This document shows, in pieces, positions 35,603 through 47,037 of a stretch of 64,000 nt of DNA (positions within the stretch are counted from its first letter, which is position 1; each line of letters opens with the position of its first letter). The position numbers and the translations under genes are program-made. The notes beneath the pieces were generated by a model. The model had not been told where the DNA came from. It did no database searches and was given only the letters and a program-made list of their open reading frames with translations. Location: NCBI GenBank assembly GCA_038502055.1, contig JAXRKN010000044.1:1026001-1090000 (forward strand), in the 5' to 3' direction. This stretch comes from Tanytarsus gracilentus (taxonomy: Eukaryota; Arthropoda; Insecta; Diptera; Chironomidae).

Positions 35603-36583
35603 ATGGAAAGCTCTGATAAAAGTGACAAATTAACGCAAAAAGAACGCAAACGAATTGAAGTGCAAAAGAGAAAGTTTCAATTGGAGCAGGAGAAAAGTAT
35701 AAAACCACCGGAATGCAATAAGTTCGTGACCGCAATAATTTTTCATGAAATTCTTTTAAATGCTTTTGGCTGTAAAATTGAAGAACGGCTAAAATCGATG
35801 GATATCAGTGTGGAAAAGTCACGAGTAGTAACTCCATCAACAATCAAGTGGAAACGAAAATTTAATCAACGAATTTGCACTGAAAGTGGCGAAGTTATAA
35901 AATTTGATGATGTCGAGAAGGAAGAACCATACCTATTGATGATAATTGATGCCAAAGAGTTTATTGAGTCTATAAAAGCTAAGCGATTACTCGAGAAAAT
36001 TCAAGCAGCACAAGAAGATTTTCACACAATTCCCGTGTCCACGCTCTTAATTATCTATGGACTTAAAGCTTATTGTCGAAAGCATAAGAATGCAACAAAT
36101 ATGAGAGAAACAGAGCTTTACCTCACACAAATTCAAATACTTGCAAACTGTAGTCATCGCATATTCGAAACACCCGATGAAGTTTCACTAACAGTTGCTC
36201 AAATCTCCAGATCTGTTGCTGAAGAACCTTTTAAATCTAAACAAAATCAGAAACTAGATCAAGAACAGCTTTACATTCAAAATGACACGAAAATATCAGC
36301 AAAAGAGGATGATCCGACATCGCTCGATAGACTTTGGCAAACGCAGCTCATTTGTCTGCCAAAAGTCACCTTTGATGTCTCTCAATCTATCTCAAAAAAT
36401 TATTCAAAACCACGTGATCTCATTGAAGCATACAAAAAGTGCACAGGAAGTAAGGAACAAATGTTGGCTGATATAGCAATTATTAAAACAGGCCCAGCAG
36501 CTAAAAATCGCCGCATCGGTCCAGAGCTAAGCCGTAAAATCTCAACCTTAATGACATCGAAAAATGCAAGTGATCTTTTGTAA
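35603..36583 (+). CDS. EME1: EME1/Mms4, non-catalytic subunit of the Mus81 crossover-junction endonuclease
   Basis: One exon, 326 residues from the ATG at 35603; starting at 35507 would add 32 residues of unlikely sequence. The N-terminus is basic and helical. The inactive ERCC4-type nuclease fold starts near KFVTAIIFHEILL and includes TIKWKRKF. It continues to the conserved ILANCSHRIFETPDEVSL and AQISRSVAEEPFK segment, where EME1 proteins have a similar CxxLL-TPEE...F-KSIAQ-PYK pattern. A C-terminal helix-hairpin-helix region follows (LICLPKVTFDVSQSI, SKPRDLIEAYKKC). With Mus81 it cuts branched recombination and replication intermediates. The protein is short compared with the roughly 570 residues of human EME1. 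Its 3' part is duplicated downstream as a pseudogene. Confidence 0.85.
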   Translation: MESSDKSDKLTQKERKRIEVQKRKFQLEQEKSIKPPECNKFVTAIIFHEILLNAFGCKIEERLKSMDISVEKSRVVTPSTIKWKRKFNQRICTESGEVIKFDDVEKEEPYLLMIIDAKEFIESIKAKRLLEKIQAAQEDFHTIPVSTLLIIYGLKAYCRKHKNATNMRETELYLTQIQILANCSHRIFETPDEVSLTVAQISRSVAEEPFKSKQNQKLDQEQLYIQNDTKISAKEDDPTSLDRLWQTQLICLPKVTFDVSQSISKNYSKPRDLIEAYKKCTGSKEQMLADIAIIKTGPAAKNRRIGPELSRKISTLMTSKNASDLL

Positions 36584-38111
36584 TTTTAAGACTATAAAGT
36601 AAATTAAAAACTTTGATTACCCGCAGTAAAATTAAACTCTGCATGATATTTTTCAAATTTCAAGATGAAACAAATTTTTCCACCTCTCCAACCATTCAAT
36701 CCGCCTATGTTGAAGCTCCATAAATATTTTTCATGAATGCCTTTACATAAGAGTCTTTTATCATCTAGATTCAGTAAGTGAGCGCGTGTTTGAAATTGTC
36801 GTGGAAACTTTTTTTTATCAATTGCGATGTTGAAAGGATTTATTTAAAGTGTTTTCGGGGAAATTTGTTACGACTGCGAACATGAAATTGAATAAGAGAT
36901 GTGTTCTCCGCATATGGCTTCGAATGTTCATTTATGAGCACACGTATGAAAAGCTTATCGAAGGATTTTTATGGAAAAACAATTTTAGGATTTTACATGG
37001 AAATTTCTGTTTAAAAAAGAAAAATTTTAAAGTTTGCAGTTTTAGAGAATTTTCTTTTGGTTAGATTTTATAAAATTTTTATAACTCTCCAAAAGGAAAA
37101 TATTTTTTCTTCCTTTTTTACAACAAAATCTCGTAAATAGGTCACACAGATATCTCCATTGTGTGTCGATGATGAGCTCAGCAAAAAAATCTTTATCCCG
37201 CACTTAATCCCGTCTGCAAATCGATGACATTTTCATTTCCCTTAGTAATGATAAAAGGTCATTTCTTGGAGGAAAAGATGTTTATGACATCAAAAACGAA
37301 TTATTAAGAGAAAATATTTCGATTTATGAATCAAACTCTAATCGCATCATTTTCCAATGATTTTTTTCATCATGACTCAAATCATTAGCATTCTGAAATC
37401 GGATTCAATTTATTGGCACTCCATAAAAAATTCACTGAATGCGATGAGATAAAAATATTTGAGAAAAATAAATATCATTTGATGTTCCCTTGCTGATGAA
37501 ATTCTCTAAAGCACGCGAAATGAAAAATGGAAATTTTTTCCTCATGAAATTGTGAAAATATTTTTATTTGATATGATTCAGAAGCGTTTTTTTGGGGGAG
37601 TTGATGATGATGAGTCGATTTTAACAAGAATCAAGACGTTTCCTTTCAAGTTTTATAAAAGCTTAAAGATGAGACAAAAAAAGCTTTTTTAGAACTTTTG
37701 AAATTAAATTAGAAATTTTTTAAACTTTCGAATAAATTTTATAATTTTAAAGTTTTTCATGCTTAAAAATTATTTTCTAATATTTCAACCCCAAAAATAA
37801 TTCAATGCACTAGTATATAAAATCACCAAACGAATTCATATTGACAACATTCACAGCATGATATCACACAGAATAAATTTTATTTCTCCACATGCATACA
37901 CATGCTGACATTTAAAAATGAAAGTCATTCATAATTTAAAGCTCATCACAACGATTTGATTTCCTTCGTATGACTCGTGATGTGCATTTACAATTTCACT
38001 AACTCAATTTGATGAATTTCATTTTATGGGACGTCATAAAAAACACTTTAGCTTTCACTTTTCATGGTAATGAAATTTAAAGAAAGCTTTTATATTTTTT
38101 TAAGCTTTAAT
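36584..38111. other. non-coding flank of EME1
   Basis: This is AT-rich sequence with no gene. It is the unit-1 version of duplicated flank; a 71-codon frame (36849-37064) is preserved in the copy but has no domain. Confidence 0.6.
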
Positions 38112-38286
38112 TAGAGTTTCTCAAATCCCCGGGGAATGAGATTACGGGGACCCCGGGGATCCCCGGGGAAGAAGAAAGTATAAAAAAGACTTGTTTTTCC
38201 TTAATTTTTTAGATAATATTTATTTAAAGCACATTTTATAACAGAAATAAAAGTTTTTTAAGAGAAAATAAAAAGTTTAAATAATA
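38112..38286. mobile_element. left-end fragment of a hAT element
   Basis: The fragment starts TAGAGTTTCTCAAATCCCC right after GCTTTAAT, exactly as the fuller element at 40584 does. It includes a CCCCGGGGATCCCCGGGG cluster (about 38143-38169) that is partly deleted in the second copy. It is cut at the tandem-duplication junction. Confidence 0.8.
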
Positions 38287-38296
38287 ACTAAATAAA

Positions 38297-39039
38297 TAGT
38301 AACTCCATCAACAATCAAGTGGAAACGAAAATTTAATCAACGAATTTGCACTGAAAGTGGTGAAGTTATAAAATTTGATGATGTCGAGAAGGAAGAACCA
38401 TACCTATTGATGATAATTGATGCCAAAGAGTTTATTGAGTCTATAAAAGCTAAGCGATTACTCGAGAAAATTCAAGCAGCACAAGAAGATTTTCACACAA
38501 TTCCCGTGTCCACGCTCATAATCATCTATGGCCTTAAAGCTTATTGTCGAAAGCATAAGAATGCAACAAATATGAGAGAAACAGAGCTTTACCTCACACA
38601 AATTCAAATACTTGCAAACTGTAGTCATCGCATATTCGAAACACCCGATGAAGTCTCACTAACAGTTGCTCAAATCTCCAGATCTGTTGCTGAAGAACCT
38701 TTCAAATCTAAACAAAATCAGAAACTAGATCAAGAACAGCTTTACATTCAAAATGACACGAAAATATCAGCAAAAGAGAATGATCCGACATCGCTCGATA
38801 GACTTTGGCAAACGCAGCTCATTTGTCTGCCAAAAGTCACCTTTGATGTCTCTCAATCTATCTAAAAAATTATTAAACCACGTGATCTCATGAAGATAAA
38901 AAAGTGCACAGGAAGTAAGGACAACTGTTGGTGATATAGCAATAAAAAGGCAGCAGCTAAAAATCGCCGCATCGGTCCAGAGCTAAGCCGTAAAATCTCA
39001 ACCTTAATGACATCGAAAAATGCAAGTGATCTTTTGTAA
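38297..39039 (+). pseudogene. EME1 3' fragment, pseudogene
   Basis: This copy of the EME1 coding region lacks the first roughly 75 codons. It is open until TCTATCTAA near 38864, where a base loss creates a stop. Between 38863 and 38955 there are about ten small deletions relative to 36391-36497, while sequence on both sides is almost identical. The original stop region (GATCTTTTGTAA) is still present at the end. There is no promoter of its own, so it is not expected to give a working protein. Confidence 0.9.
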
Positions 39040-40583
39040 TTTTAAGACTATAAAGTAAATTAAAAACTTTGATTCCCCGCAGTAAAATTAAACTCTGCAT
39101 GATATTTTTCAAATTTCAAGATGAAACAAATTTTTCCACCTCTCCAACCATTCAATCCGCCTATGTTGAAGCTCCATAAATATTTTTCATGAATGCCTTT
39201 ACATAAGAGTCTTTTATCATCTAGATTCAGTAAGTGAGCGCGTGTTTGAAATTGTCGTGGAAACTTTTTTTATCAATTGCGATGTTGAAAGGATTTATTT
39301 AAAGTGTTTTCGGGGAAATTTGTTACGACTGCGAACATGAAATTGAATAAGAGATGTGTTCTCCGCATATGGCTTCGAATGTTCATTTATGAGCACACGT
39401 ATGAAAAGCTTATCGAAGGATTTTTATGGAAAAACAATTTTAGGATTTTACATGGAAATTTCTGTTTAAAAAAGAAAAATTTTAAAGTTTGCAGTTTTAG
39501 AGAATTTTCTTTTGGTTAGATTTTATAAAATTTTTATAACTCTCCAAAAGGAAAATATTTTTTCTTCCTTTTTTACAACAAAATCTCGTAAATAGGTCAC
39601 ACAGATATCTCCATTGTGTCGATGATGAGCTCAGCAAAAAAATCTTTATCCCGCACTTAATCCCGTCTGCAAATCGATGACATTTTCATTTCCCTTAGTA
39701 ATGATAAAAGGTCATTTCTTGGAGGCAAAGATGTTTATGACATCAAAAACGAATTATTAAGAGAAAATATTTCGATTTATGAATCAAACTCTAATCGCAT
39801 CATTTTCCAATGATTTTTTTCATCATGACTCAAATCATTAGCATTCTGAAATCGGATTCAATTTATTGGCACTCCATAAAAAATTCACTGAATGCCTTCT
39901 CACTGAATGCGATGAGATAAAAATATTTGAGAAAAATAAATATCATTTGATGTTCCCTTGCTGATGAAATTCTCTAAAGCACGCGAAATGAAAAATGGAA
40001 ATTTTTTCCTCATGAAATTGTGAAAATATTTTTTATTTCGACATGATACAGAAGCGTTTTTTTGGGGGAGTTGATGATGATGAGTCGATTTTAACAAGAA
40101 TCAAGACGTTTCCTTTCAAGTTTTACAAAAGCTTGAAGATAAGACAAAAAAGCTTTTTTAGAACTTTTGAAATTAAATTAGAAATTTTTTAAAAAACTTT
40201 CGAATAAATTTTATAATTTGAAAGCTTTTCATGCTTAAAAATTATTTTCTAATATTTCAACCCCAAAAATAATTCAATGCACTAGTATATAAAATCACCA
40301 AACGAATTCATATTGACAACATTCACAGAATGATATAAAAAATAAAAAATTTTATTTCTCCACATGCATACACATGCTGACATTTAAAAATGAAAGTCAT
40401 TCATAATTTAAAGCTCATCACAACGATTTGATTTCCTTCGTATGACTCGTGATGTGCATTTACAATTTCACTAACTCAATTTGATGAATTTCATTTTATG
40501 GGACGTCATAAATCACACTTTAGCTTTCACTTTTCATGGTAATGAAATTTAAAGAAAGCCTTTATATTTTTTTAAGCTTTAAT
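39040..40583. other. non-coding duplicated flank
   Basis: This is the unit-2 copy of the EME1 downstream flank. No gene is seen. A small insertion (GCCTTCTCACTGAAT, near 39895) and other short differences separate it from unit 1. Confidence 0.6.
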
Positions 40584-41288
40584 TAGAGTTTCTCAAATCC
40601 CCGGGGAAGAAGAAAGTATAAAAAAGACGTGTTTTTCCTTAATTTTTTAGATAATATTTATTTAAAGCACATTTTATAACAGAAATAAGTTTTTAAGAGA
40701 AAATAAAAGTTTAAATAATAAAAGTGTTTAAAAATATAAACGTTCAGCGGAAGTAGTTCTTAAGGAACATTACACAGTGAAGATTATGGTCAGACATTCG
40801 AGTTCTCTTCTTTGTTATGATGTCTCCAGCTTCTGAAAATGCTCTCTCTGAAGTAACTGACGTTGCCTGAATCGTCATTAAAGCATTTAGCAATCGGTTT
40901 AAAACTGGAGATCTTTGTTTAAGTCTCGCATATGATGTCATCTCTGTCTTAAAGTCCTTAGCGTTGCTTGGATCTTTAGTGCTAGAAGCATTCAGCTCTG
41001 TCAAACTTTGTTGAAGACGTTGACTAAATGTCCATTTTTTTTATTGCACTTTCACTTATTTAAATTGATGTTTCACTTTCAAAATACTTTTTTAAATTAA
41101 ATTGTTTTGCAAAAAAAACTCAATTATATTCATATTTAATTAAAGTTTTGTATGAAGATTTTTATTAAACTTTAGGATATTTTTTTTAAATTTTCTAATT
41201 TTTCGGGGAATTTCCCCGGGGAATATTTTTGAATTTTTCGGGGATCCCCGGGGAGTAAAATTAGCGGGGGTCCCCGAAAGAAACTCTA
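40584..41288 (-). mobile_element. internally deleted hAT transposon with transposase C-terminus
   Basis: The ends TAGAGTTTCT and AGAAACTCTA form terminal inverted repeats. They are flanked by 8-bp direct repeats GCTTTAAT (40576-40583) and GCTTTAAG (41289-41296), typical of hAT insertions. Subterminal CCCCGGGG and GGGGATCCCCGGGG blocks occur at both sides. On the minus strand, 41004-40744 encodes 86 residues with the hAT dimerisation signature ATSVTSERAFSEAGDIITKK. The DDE catalytic part is missing, so the element is non-autonomous. Confidence 0.9.
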
Positions 41289-41344
41289 GCTTTAAGATTT
41301 TTCTTAAATTTTATTTCTTTGGTTCAAAGCCTCTAAAGTTTAAA

Positions 41345-42795
41345 TTAAAAGAATGGAATCCACTTGAATCTCCTTTTTCTTCCCTCAATCATGACACCTT
41401 TTCCCACCGCTTCACTTACATTCGCATATCCATTTTTAATGAGAAGTTCACTGAGCTCACGCTTTATTTTCTCAACAACCGGTGGCCCGAAGTAAATAAA
41501 GCTTGTGTAAATTTGAATAGCACTTGCTCCAGCGAGAATTTTTTCATAAGCATCTTTTCCAGATTTTATGCCACCGCAACCGATGATGACTGTTTCACCG
41601 TTCGTGAGCTTGTACACATCTTCTATCATTTTTGTTGACTTTTCCCTCAATGGTACTCCACTCAGCGCACCTTCCTCCCTCGCTTGTTTACTTTTTAGAT
41701 TATCGTGCTCATGTGTCGAGTTCGAGATTATAAAGCCGTGAACTTTACAGTTCTTCTCTCGTGTCACTGACACAATTTCACGCAGTTCAATGGGATTGAG
41801 ATCGGGTGAAAGTTTGAAGAAAATTGGTCGTTGCCCATCTTCATCGAAAAGCATGCGAACTTTGTGGATTTCAGGGATTAATTCACGGAGAGTTTGCTTT
41901 TGCTTTTCAAAAGAGATTAAAGAAAAATTAAATTAAGATAAACTAAAAAATTAGAGCTTTTAAAAAGCTCGTTTAATATTTTTTTGAATAATACATTTTG
42001 ATAAAATGAAAAACTTTCAAAAGCTCAATTTTGATAAATTCGAGTAAAGCTTTAAATAGCTCTTTAAACTCACCTCTTCAATATTCACCGAGGGGTTAAT
42101 ATTTATGGCGAGATAATTAGCATTTTTACTGCACATTTTGACTCCCATCACCGTGTCTTTAACGAATTCTGAATTTCTATTGACACCCAAATTTATTCCG
42201 AATACTTCTTCATAATCATATCTGTGCCTTAGAGAACGAAGCTTTGGAACAACATTCGCATGCCCCTTACTCTCGTCACTTGAATTCTGACTAATGATTG
42301 CTTCATCTTCGGTGAGTAAAAATGTGCGTGGCGGGCATGATTTTAAAGCTTCCTGTTCTTCTGGCATGAGAGTGCCAATTTCAACGAAACCAAATCCCAT
42401 TTTATGAAGTGAAACCAAAGCTTCAGCGTTCTTATCAAAACCAGCAGCAAGACCAATCGGATTTTTGAGTTTTATTGGCCATGAATTGATTCCGCAGATG
42501 GTGGTCGACTGTTAAAAAAATTTAAATTAATTTTTGAATAATTTTTAAAAAATTAATTTACCAAGTTTGGTGGATCGACATAATTATTTTGTGGTATTAA
42601 GTTCCATTTGCACATAAAAATTCCCAATTTGTAAGCTTTTTCTGGCGATATAAAAAATCTCAAAATTGGCATTGCAAAATTTGCGAAGAATTTTTCATCA
42701 TTTTTGTAATAAAGCATTCCAGAGAAGAAAATTGAACTGCAACCAGTCACTGCCACGAGGGACTTCATTTTTCTAGCAAAGTTATTGGATGTCAT
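41345..42795 (-). CDS. Dhodh: dihydroorotate dehydrogenase (class 2) homologue, divergent active site
   Basis: Exons are 42795-42562, 42508-42074 and 41902-41345, giving 408 residues. Positions 1-78 hold a hydrophobic N-terminus and the class-2 membrane-associated helices (AMPILRFFISPEKAYKLG). The barrel starts with NPIGLAAGFDKNAEAL (K104, an FMN/orotate contact) and FVEIGTLMP. FKLSPDL, a TNTT-like SNST, GALSGVPLRE, VIIGCGGIKSGKDAYEK and IYTSFIYFGPPVV follow. This family oxidises dihydroorotate to orotate with ubiquinone at the inner mitochondrial membrane. Two orotate/catalytic loops are changed: the INRYGFNS-like loop reads IISQNSSDESKG, and NVSSPNT reads N214-INPSVN, losing the catalytic Ser. 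A functional shift or loss is possible. Confidence 0.88.
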
Positions 42796-42872
42796 GGTGT
42801 TGTTGGTGTTAAAAATATGGCAATAAAATATTTGGTAAAATTTTTCACTAACAAACTAAAAATCAGCTGATT

Positions 42873-43732
42873 CACATTGGGACGATTTGAAAACGAGATC
42901 CGCCAAAATAGTAAAACGGGTTGGGAAGGTGTATGCCCTCTTAACACCATTTAAAAGATTTTTTATGATACAGACCTTGGAATCAGTCTTAAGCCCCTCA
43001 AACATGAAACAAAGTTGTGTAATATAGAACACTCATTTAAGTGTTTTTCATGATTAGCAACTTAATTTGGGTCTGATAACTTGTTTAAAATAAAGCTTTA
43101 ACCAGAAAATTTTTTGATCGCCAATGACCACTAAAAATGCCTCTAAATATTTTATTGAGTGAAAAATCAAAGCCTTTTTAGAAAATTTATAATTTTAATA
43201 ACACTTATACAAAACTGAGAAAATTTGAGTCATCTTAAGCTAAATAACTTTTAAAGGAGCAAAAATGAGCAGATAGTTCCTTCCCATTCTTGAGTTTTTT
43301 CTTGTCTTTATAAAAATTCTTTCAAATTTAGGTTCCATTAGGTTCCACAGACTTTAGGCAAGTTTTAGTGTGAGTCCGTTTTAACATATTTTGAAGTTAA
43401 GTTTAGAGCACTTCCAATGCTTAAAATGAGAAATTTTAAGCGAAATAAAATATATTACACAATTTTCTTAAATTAAACATCTAAAAATGTTCAGTGACAG
43501 TTGTCAAAACTTAATTAATTCAATAAATAAAAAATCATGATTTTTCTCGAGCTTAAGAGGGGTCAACTTTGGAGGCTTCAAAAAGACTATTGTGACTGAA
43601 CAAGAAAAAAATTTTTGATGCACGTCATTAGAGGATGCTTCAAGTCATCTTTAAGTATGATAACTTAAGGACAAACTGCATCTCACAGATCTTGAATTGT
43701 GGCGGTTTTCGTTTTCTAATCGTCCCAATGTG
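42873..43732. mobile_element. 860-bp TIR element (MITE-like)
   Basis: CACATTGGGACGATTTGAAA at 42873 continues into AACGAGATCCGCCA. It is matched in inverted orientation at the other end, which reads CACATTGGGACGATTAGAAA and then ACGAAAACCGCCA on the minus strand and ends at 43732. Both ends are flanked by TGATT (42868-42872 and 43733-43737), a likely 5-bp target duplication. No transposase frame is present, so the element is non-autonomous; the superfamily is not assigned. Confidence 0.85.
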
Positions 43733-43737
43733 TGATT

Positions 43738-44367
43738 CAAAGATTTTCGGACTACTCACTAGGTGCGCTTTTGTCGTCTACCAGCACATGGCGTATGAAT
43801 GTATTGGTAAGAGATATGTTTAATTTTCTTCTTTTCCGTGTCTGGCTGAGAAAGATTTTAGACAGTTCATTTGAAATTGAGGTGACAAAGAAGAAAGTTT
43901 TAAAAAATATTTTCAAAATTTTAATAATAAAAAAGAAAGCTTAGAAAATTATAAAAACTTTTCGTTTAAAAAAATATTTTTGGCCTAAAAAATACTTTAT
44001 TCGAAACACTAATGAATATTTTTATTAGTTTGTCTAAAAATATAAAATTATTATTTTGTCATAAAATTTTTTATTCGCTTTAAAAACTAAAGTTACAAAA
44101 CTTTAAAATTTTTGTGAATAAATTTTATTTATTTATTTTTCTTATCTCCTCATAAATGGCAAAAAAAATTAAATGTCACACGCTCAACGAACAAATCTAA
44201 AAAGTGAGTATCTCGAAGTCGGTGAACTTTTGAATTCACACTACCTCAAAAATATCTTCAAATTGTATCAAATGCTTAGGAGAAAAAAAAATATCGACGC
44301 ATGTATAAAACAGCACATTTAGTCTCAATAACGCTTTCAGAGTAGATTTGCGCGTTTTAATTTTCAA
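43738..44367. other. intergenic, nothing recognised
   Basis: AT-rich sequence upstream of the germ cell-less homologue. It presumably includes the promoter; no element is identifiable. Confidence 0.55.
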
Positions 44368-45970
44368 ATGGGAAATTACTTAAGTAATTCAGTTTTTAAT
44401 GGCATTATCAAAGGATCATCATCGCTATCGGATCGTAAAAGAAAATCAAGTGAAAATGAAGCATCAAGTGAACCCAAAAGGTTGTTTTTAAAACTTATTT
44501 TGATTTCACCACTTTAAATCACATAAAAATTTCTTATTAGATTTCGCTTCGAATCAAATAAAAGCGATATAATAAAATCTGATCCAGACGTGACACTCTT
44601 AGCATTCGATCGAATGTGGCCATGTCATCGTTCAATTTTAAATCAAAGTGACTTTTTTCGCGCCTTAACAAGTGGACAATTCAAAGAGTCAAAATTCCAT
44701 GAAATTAGACTCCACACAACTGAGGATGATTATTTAATAACCGAGACGTCATTTGGAAAACTCATCGATGCTATGTATGGCCGTGATGTGAGTCTAGTAG
44801 ATGATGATGTTTTCCACTTTGCAGTTACTGCGCAATATTTTCAAATGCACAATGTTGTTGAGTTTTGTGAAGCGAAAATCATTCAAATGCTGAGGAGCTC
44901 AAATTGCATTGACATTTTTCATTTTGCTGAGAGATATTTTTTGAAAAAGACAAAAGAGCATGCATTTCACTGGATGTTGTTGCGACTTTTTCCAGTTAAA
45001 TGTTGGGATCAAATTAACTTTATGACGATAGGTATGAAAAAAGTCGTTAAAAAAATATTCAAATTATCAGGTTACAAAAAATGTGTCTATGCTAAAAAAT
45101 TTAAATTTTTCAGATCTCTTAATAAAACTCATTAAACATCCCCGCCTCGTTACACCAAATGAGATGTATCTCTACCATGTTCTGCGAATGTTCATTCAAA
45201 TTGAGCTTAATGCGACATGCAGTGAAGATAATGAGACATTCTATGGCCAAATTCGTCAACATCCCCTGCCATTTTTGCTCCGTAAAGAGGGAAAAAAGTT
45301 CAAGAGTGCCTTCGATGCTCTTCGAATTGAAAATGTCGTTGTCAAAAGGGAAAATGTTGAGATTCTTCTCCGAGATAACATAATACCACAATCACTGATC
45401 GAAACCTGTATCTTCAAAAATTGGATGTCATTAATCTCGATTGAGACGCCAGAAAATTTTGGACCAACTGCCGAATTAATTTCAACAAGTGACTTCGAAG
45501 TGTCAGCAATGCGATTTGCGAAAATTATTGATAAGCCAGATTATCACAGTTGGAAATTCATCGGATTCTCATTTGCCTTTGATCTTGCGATGTTCTTTGA
45601 CGGTCGTACATTAATCATCAAACGTGTCCATCAAATCAACGAGTACAAAATCTCACACAGTCATCTTCTACGGAGGATCATGATACGATGGAATATTTCT
45701 GAGATAAATTCTGTCTGCGTTGAAATGGACCAGAGCGATATTAAAACAGTCACAATGACGACAAATGAGGAAATTTGTCTAAAACAGTTGACACGCGAGC
45801 CAAAATATCCTTGTAGAATTAGCATTGAAGTTCTATTTCACGTTCCATACAAGTCGAGTGTCAGTGTCGACGGGTCAAATTTGATTGATCGAAGTTCAAA
45901 TTTATCAAATACGGCGATATTGAAGTCGAGCAGCATTCCGTCGAGAGTGTTTAAGCGATTTTTTAGCTGA
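44368..45970 (+). CDS. gcl: germ cell-less homologue, BTB-BACK protein
   Basis: Exons are 44368-44480, 44541-45031 and 45114-45970, giving 486 residues. The N-terminus MGNYLSNSVFN has Gly2, a likely myristoylation site as in GCL, followed by a basic KRK patch. The BTB domain starts at about residue 50 (SDPDVTLLAFDRMWPCHRSIL, SDFFRALTSGQFKES). A BACK-like helical region follows. The GCL-type C-terminus contains FDALRIENVVV, NIIPQSLI and WKFIGFSFAFDLAMFFDGRT, matching the YCWRWTGFNFGFDL block of GMCL1. GCL is a substrate adaptor for Cullin-3 at the nuclear envelope and cell cortex. In Drosophila it promotes pole-cell fate. The protein is quite diverged, so it could be a paralogue. Confidence 0.8.
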
Positions 45971-46105
45971 CTGAAAATGAATTAAATTTTTAATCATTTT
46001 AACAATTCTGAGAATGCAGCTGAGAGATTTCTAAAATTTATGTGATAAGCTTTCATGTTACAGAATTAAAACAAGATGGGTCTGCAAACGGCGTTGCCAT
46101 TTCCA

Positions 46106-47037
46106 ATAGCTCCGCATAGATTAGTACCCTACTCCGTTGCAATGAGCATTAGTGGCACTCTTGGTTAATCTTGAATTCTTGAAGGACATTCTTCAAAAAT
46201 CATCAATGTAAATCATTCTGATGCAATGACGAGTTCAATGACATACATGAAGCGATAGTTCTGAAAATGGACATTAGTGGCACTCCTGGTCGGCCATGAT
46301 GGACATTCTTCAAAAATCGTTAATGTCAATATATTTCTGATACAATAACGAGTTCAACGATACCCATGAAGCTATAGTTCTGAAAAATGGACATTAGTGG
46401 CACTCCTGGTCGGCCATGATGGACATTCTTAAAAATCGTTAATGTCAATCGATTTTGATACAATAACGAGTTCAACGATACCCATGAAGCTATAGTTCTG
46501 AAAAATGGACATTAGTGGCACTCCTGACCAAACATGATGGACATTCTTTAAAATCGTCAATGTCAATCGATTAGATGCAATTACGAGTTCAACGATACCC
46601 ATGAAGCCATATAAGAGAAAATTTGTATGAAAAAGGACATTTTTGACTCAGGGACGGTCCTTGGAGGGTCGGACCTAAAACTAAATACTTCTTGCACAAC
46701 TAGAGCCAAAACCCGATCTTTAGCCACAAACCCGACTCAAATCCGACCAGCCGTTCTTGAGATATGGCGTTCACTAAGATCGTGAGAAAGTAAGAAAGTG
46801 AGAAAGTGAGAAAGTAAGAAAGTGAGAAAGTGAGAAAGTGAGAAAGTAAGATGACTTAAATGGCTCTAACTCCTCGTAGGATCAACCGATTTCAAATCTG
46901 TTTTCGCCAGTTTGTTGGTTTTGGCTTGGCCTATCATTTGAATATGTGTTTTTTTATTGAACATGGTTGTTTCTTGGCACTAGGGGCAAAAACTGGTTTT
47001 GGAGAAATAAAATTAATATATAGCGGAGCTATAATAA
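46106..47037. mobile_element. Helentron-like (HINE/DINE-type) non-autonomous element, copy 1
   Basis: ATAGCTCCGC at 46106-46115 is the exact reverse complement of GCGGAGCTAT at 47023-47032. The latter lies in a terminal hairpin TATAGC-GGA-GCTATA (47019-47033). The interior holds about four units of a 120-bp minisatellite (TGGACATTAGTGGCAC starts at 46268, 46388 and 46506). After it come GGACGGTCCTTGGAGGGTCG, a GAGAAAGTAAGAAAGT microsatellite and a unique 3' block. Subterminal inverted repeats, a central minisatellite and a 3' hairpin resemble insect Helentron-derived elements. The class is inferred from structure, not homology. Confidence 0.6.

Larger units (their letters stand above)
35826..38286. 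repeat. tandem duplication, unit 1
   Basis: This segment runs from within EME1 through its 3' flank into the left end of a hAT element. It recurs, nearly identical, from 38297 to about 40719. The offset is 2,471 bp at the left end. A filler ACTAAATAAA (38287-38296) joins the hAT sequence to the start of unit 2. Confidence 0.9.
38297..40719. repeat. tandem duplication, unit 2
   Basis: This is the second copy of 35826-38286, differing by scattered substitutions, small indels and the indel cluster in the EME1 fragment. It continues directly into the rest of the hAT element, which unit 1 lacks. Confidence 0.9.

Noticed and set aside
36849..37064. 71-codon frame preserved identically at 39304-39519
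   Set aside because: Its identity is explained by the recent tandem duplication of the whole flank, not by selection.
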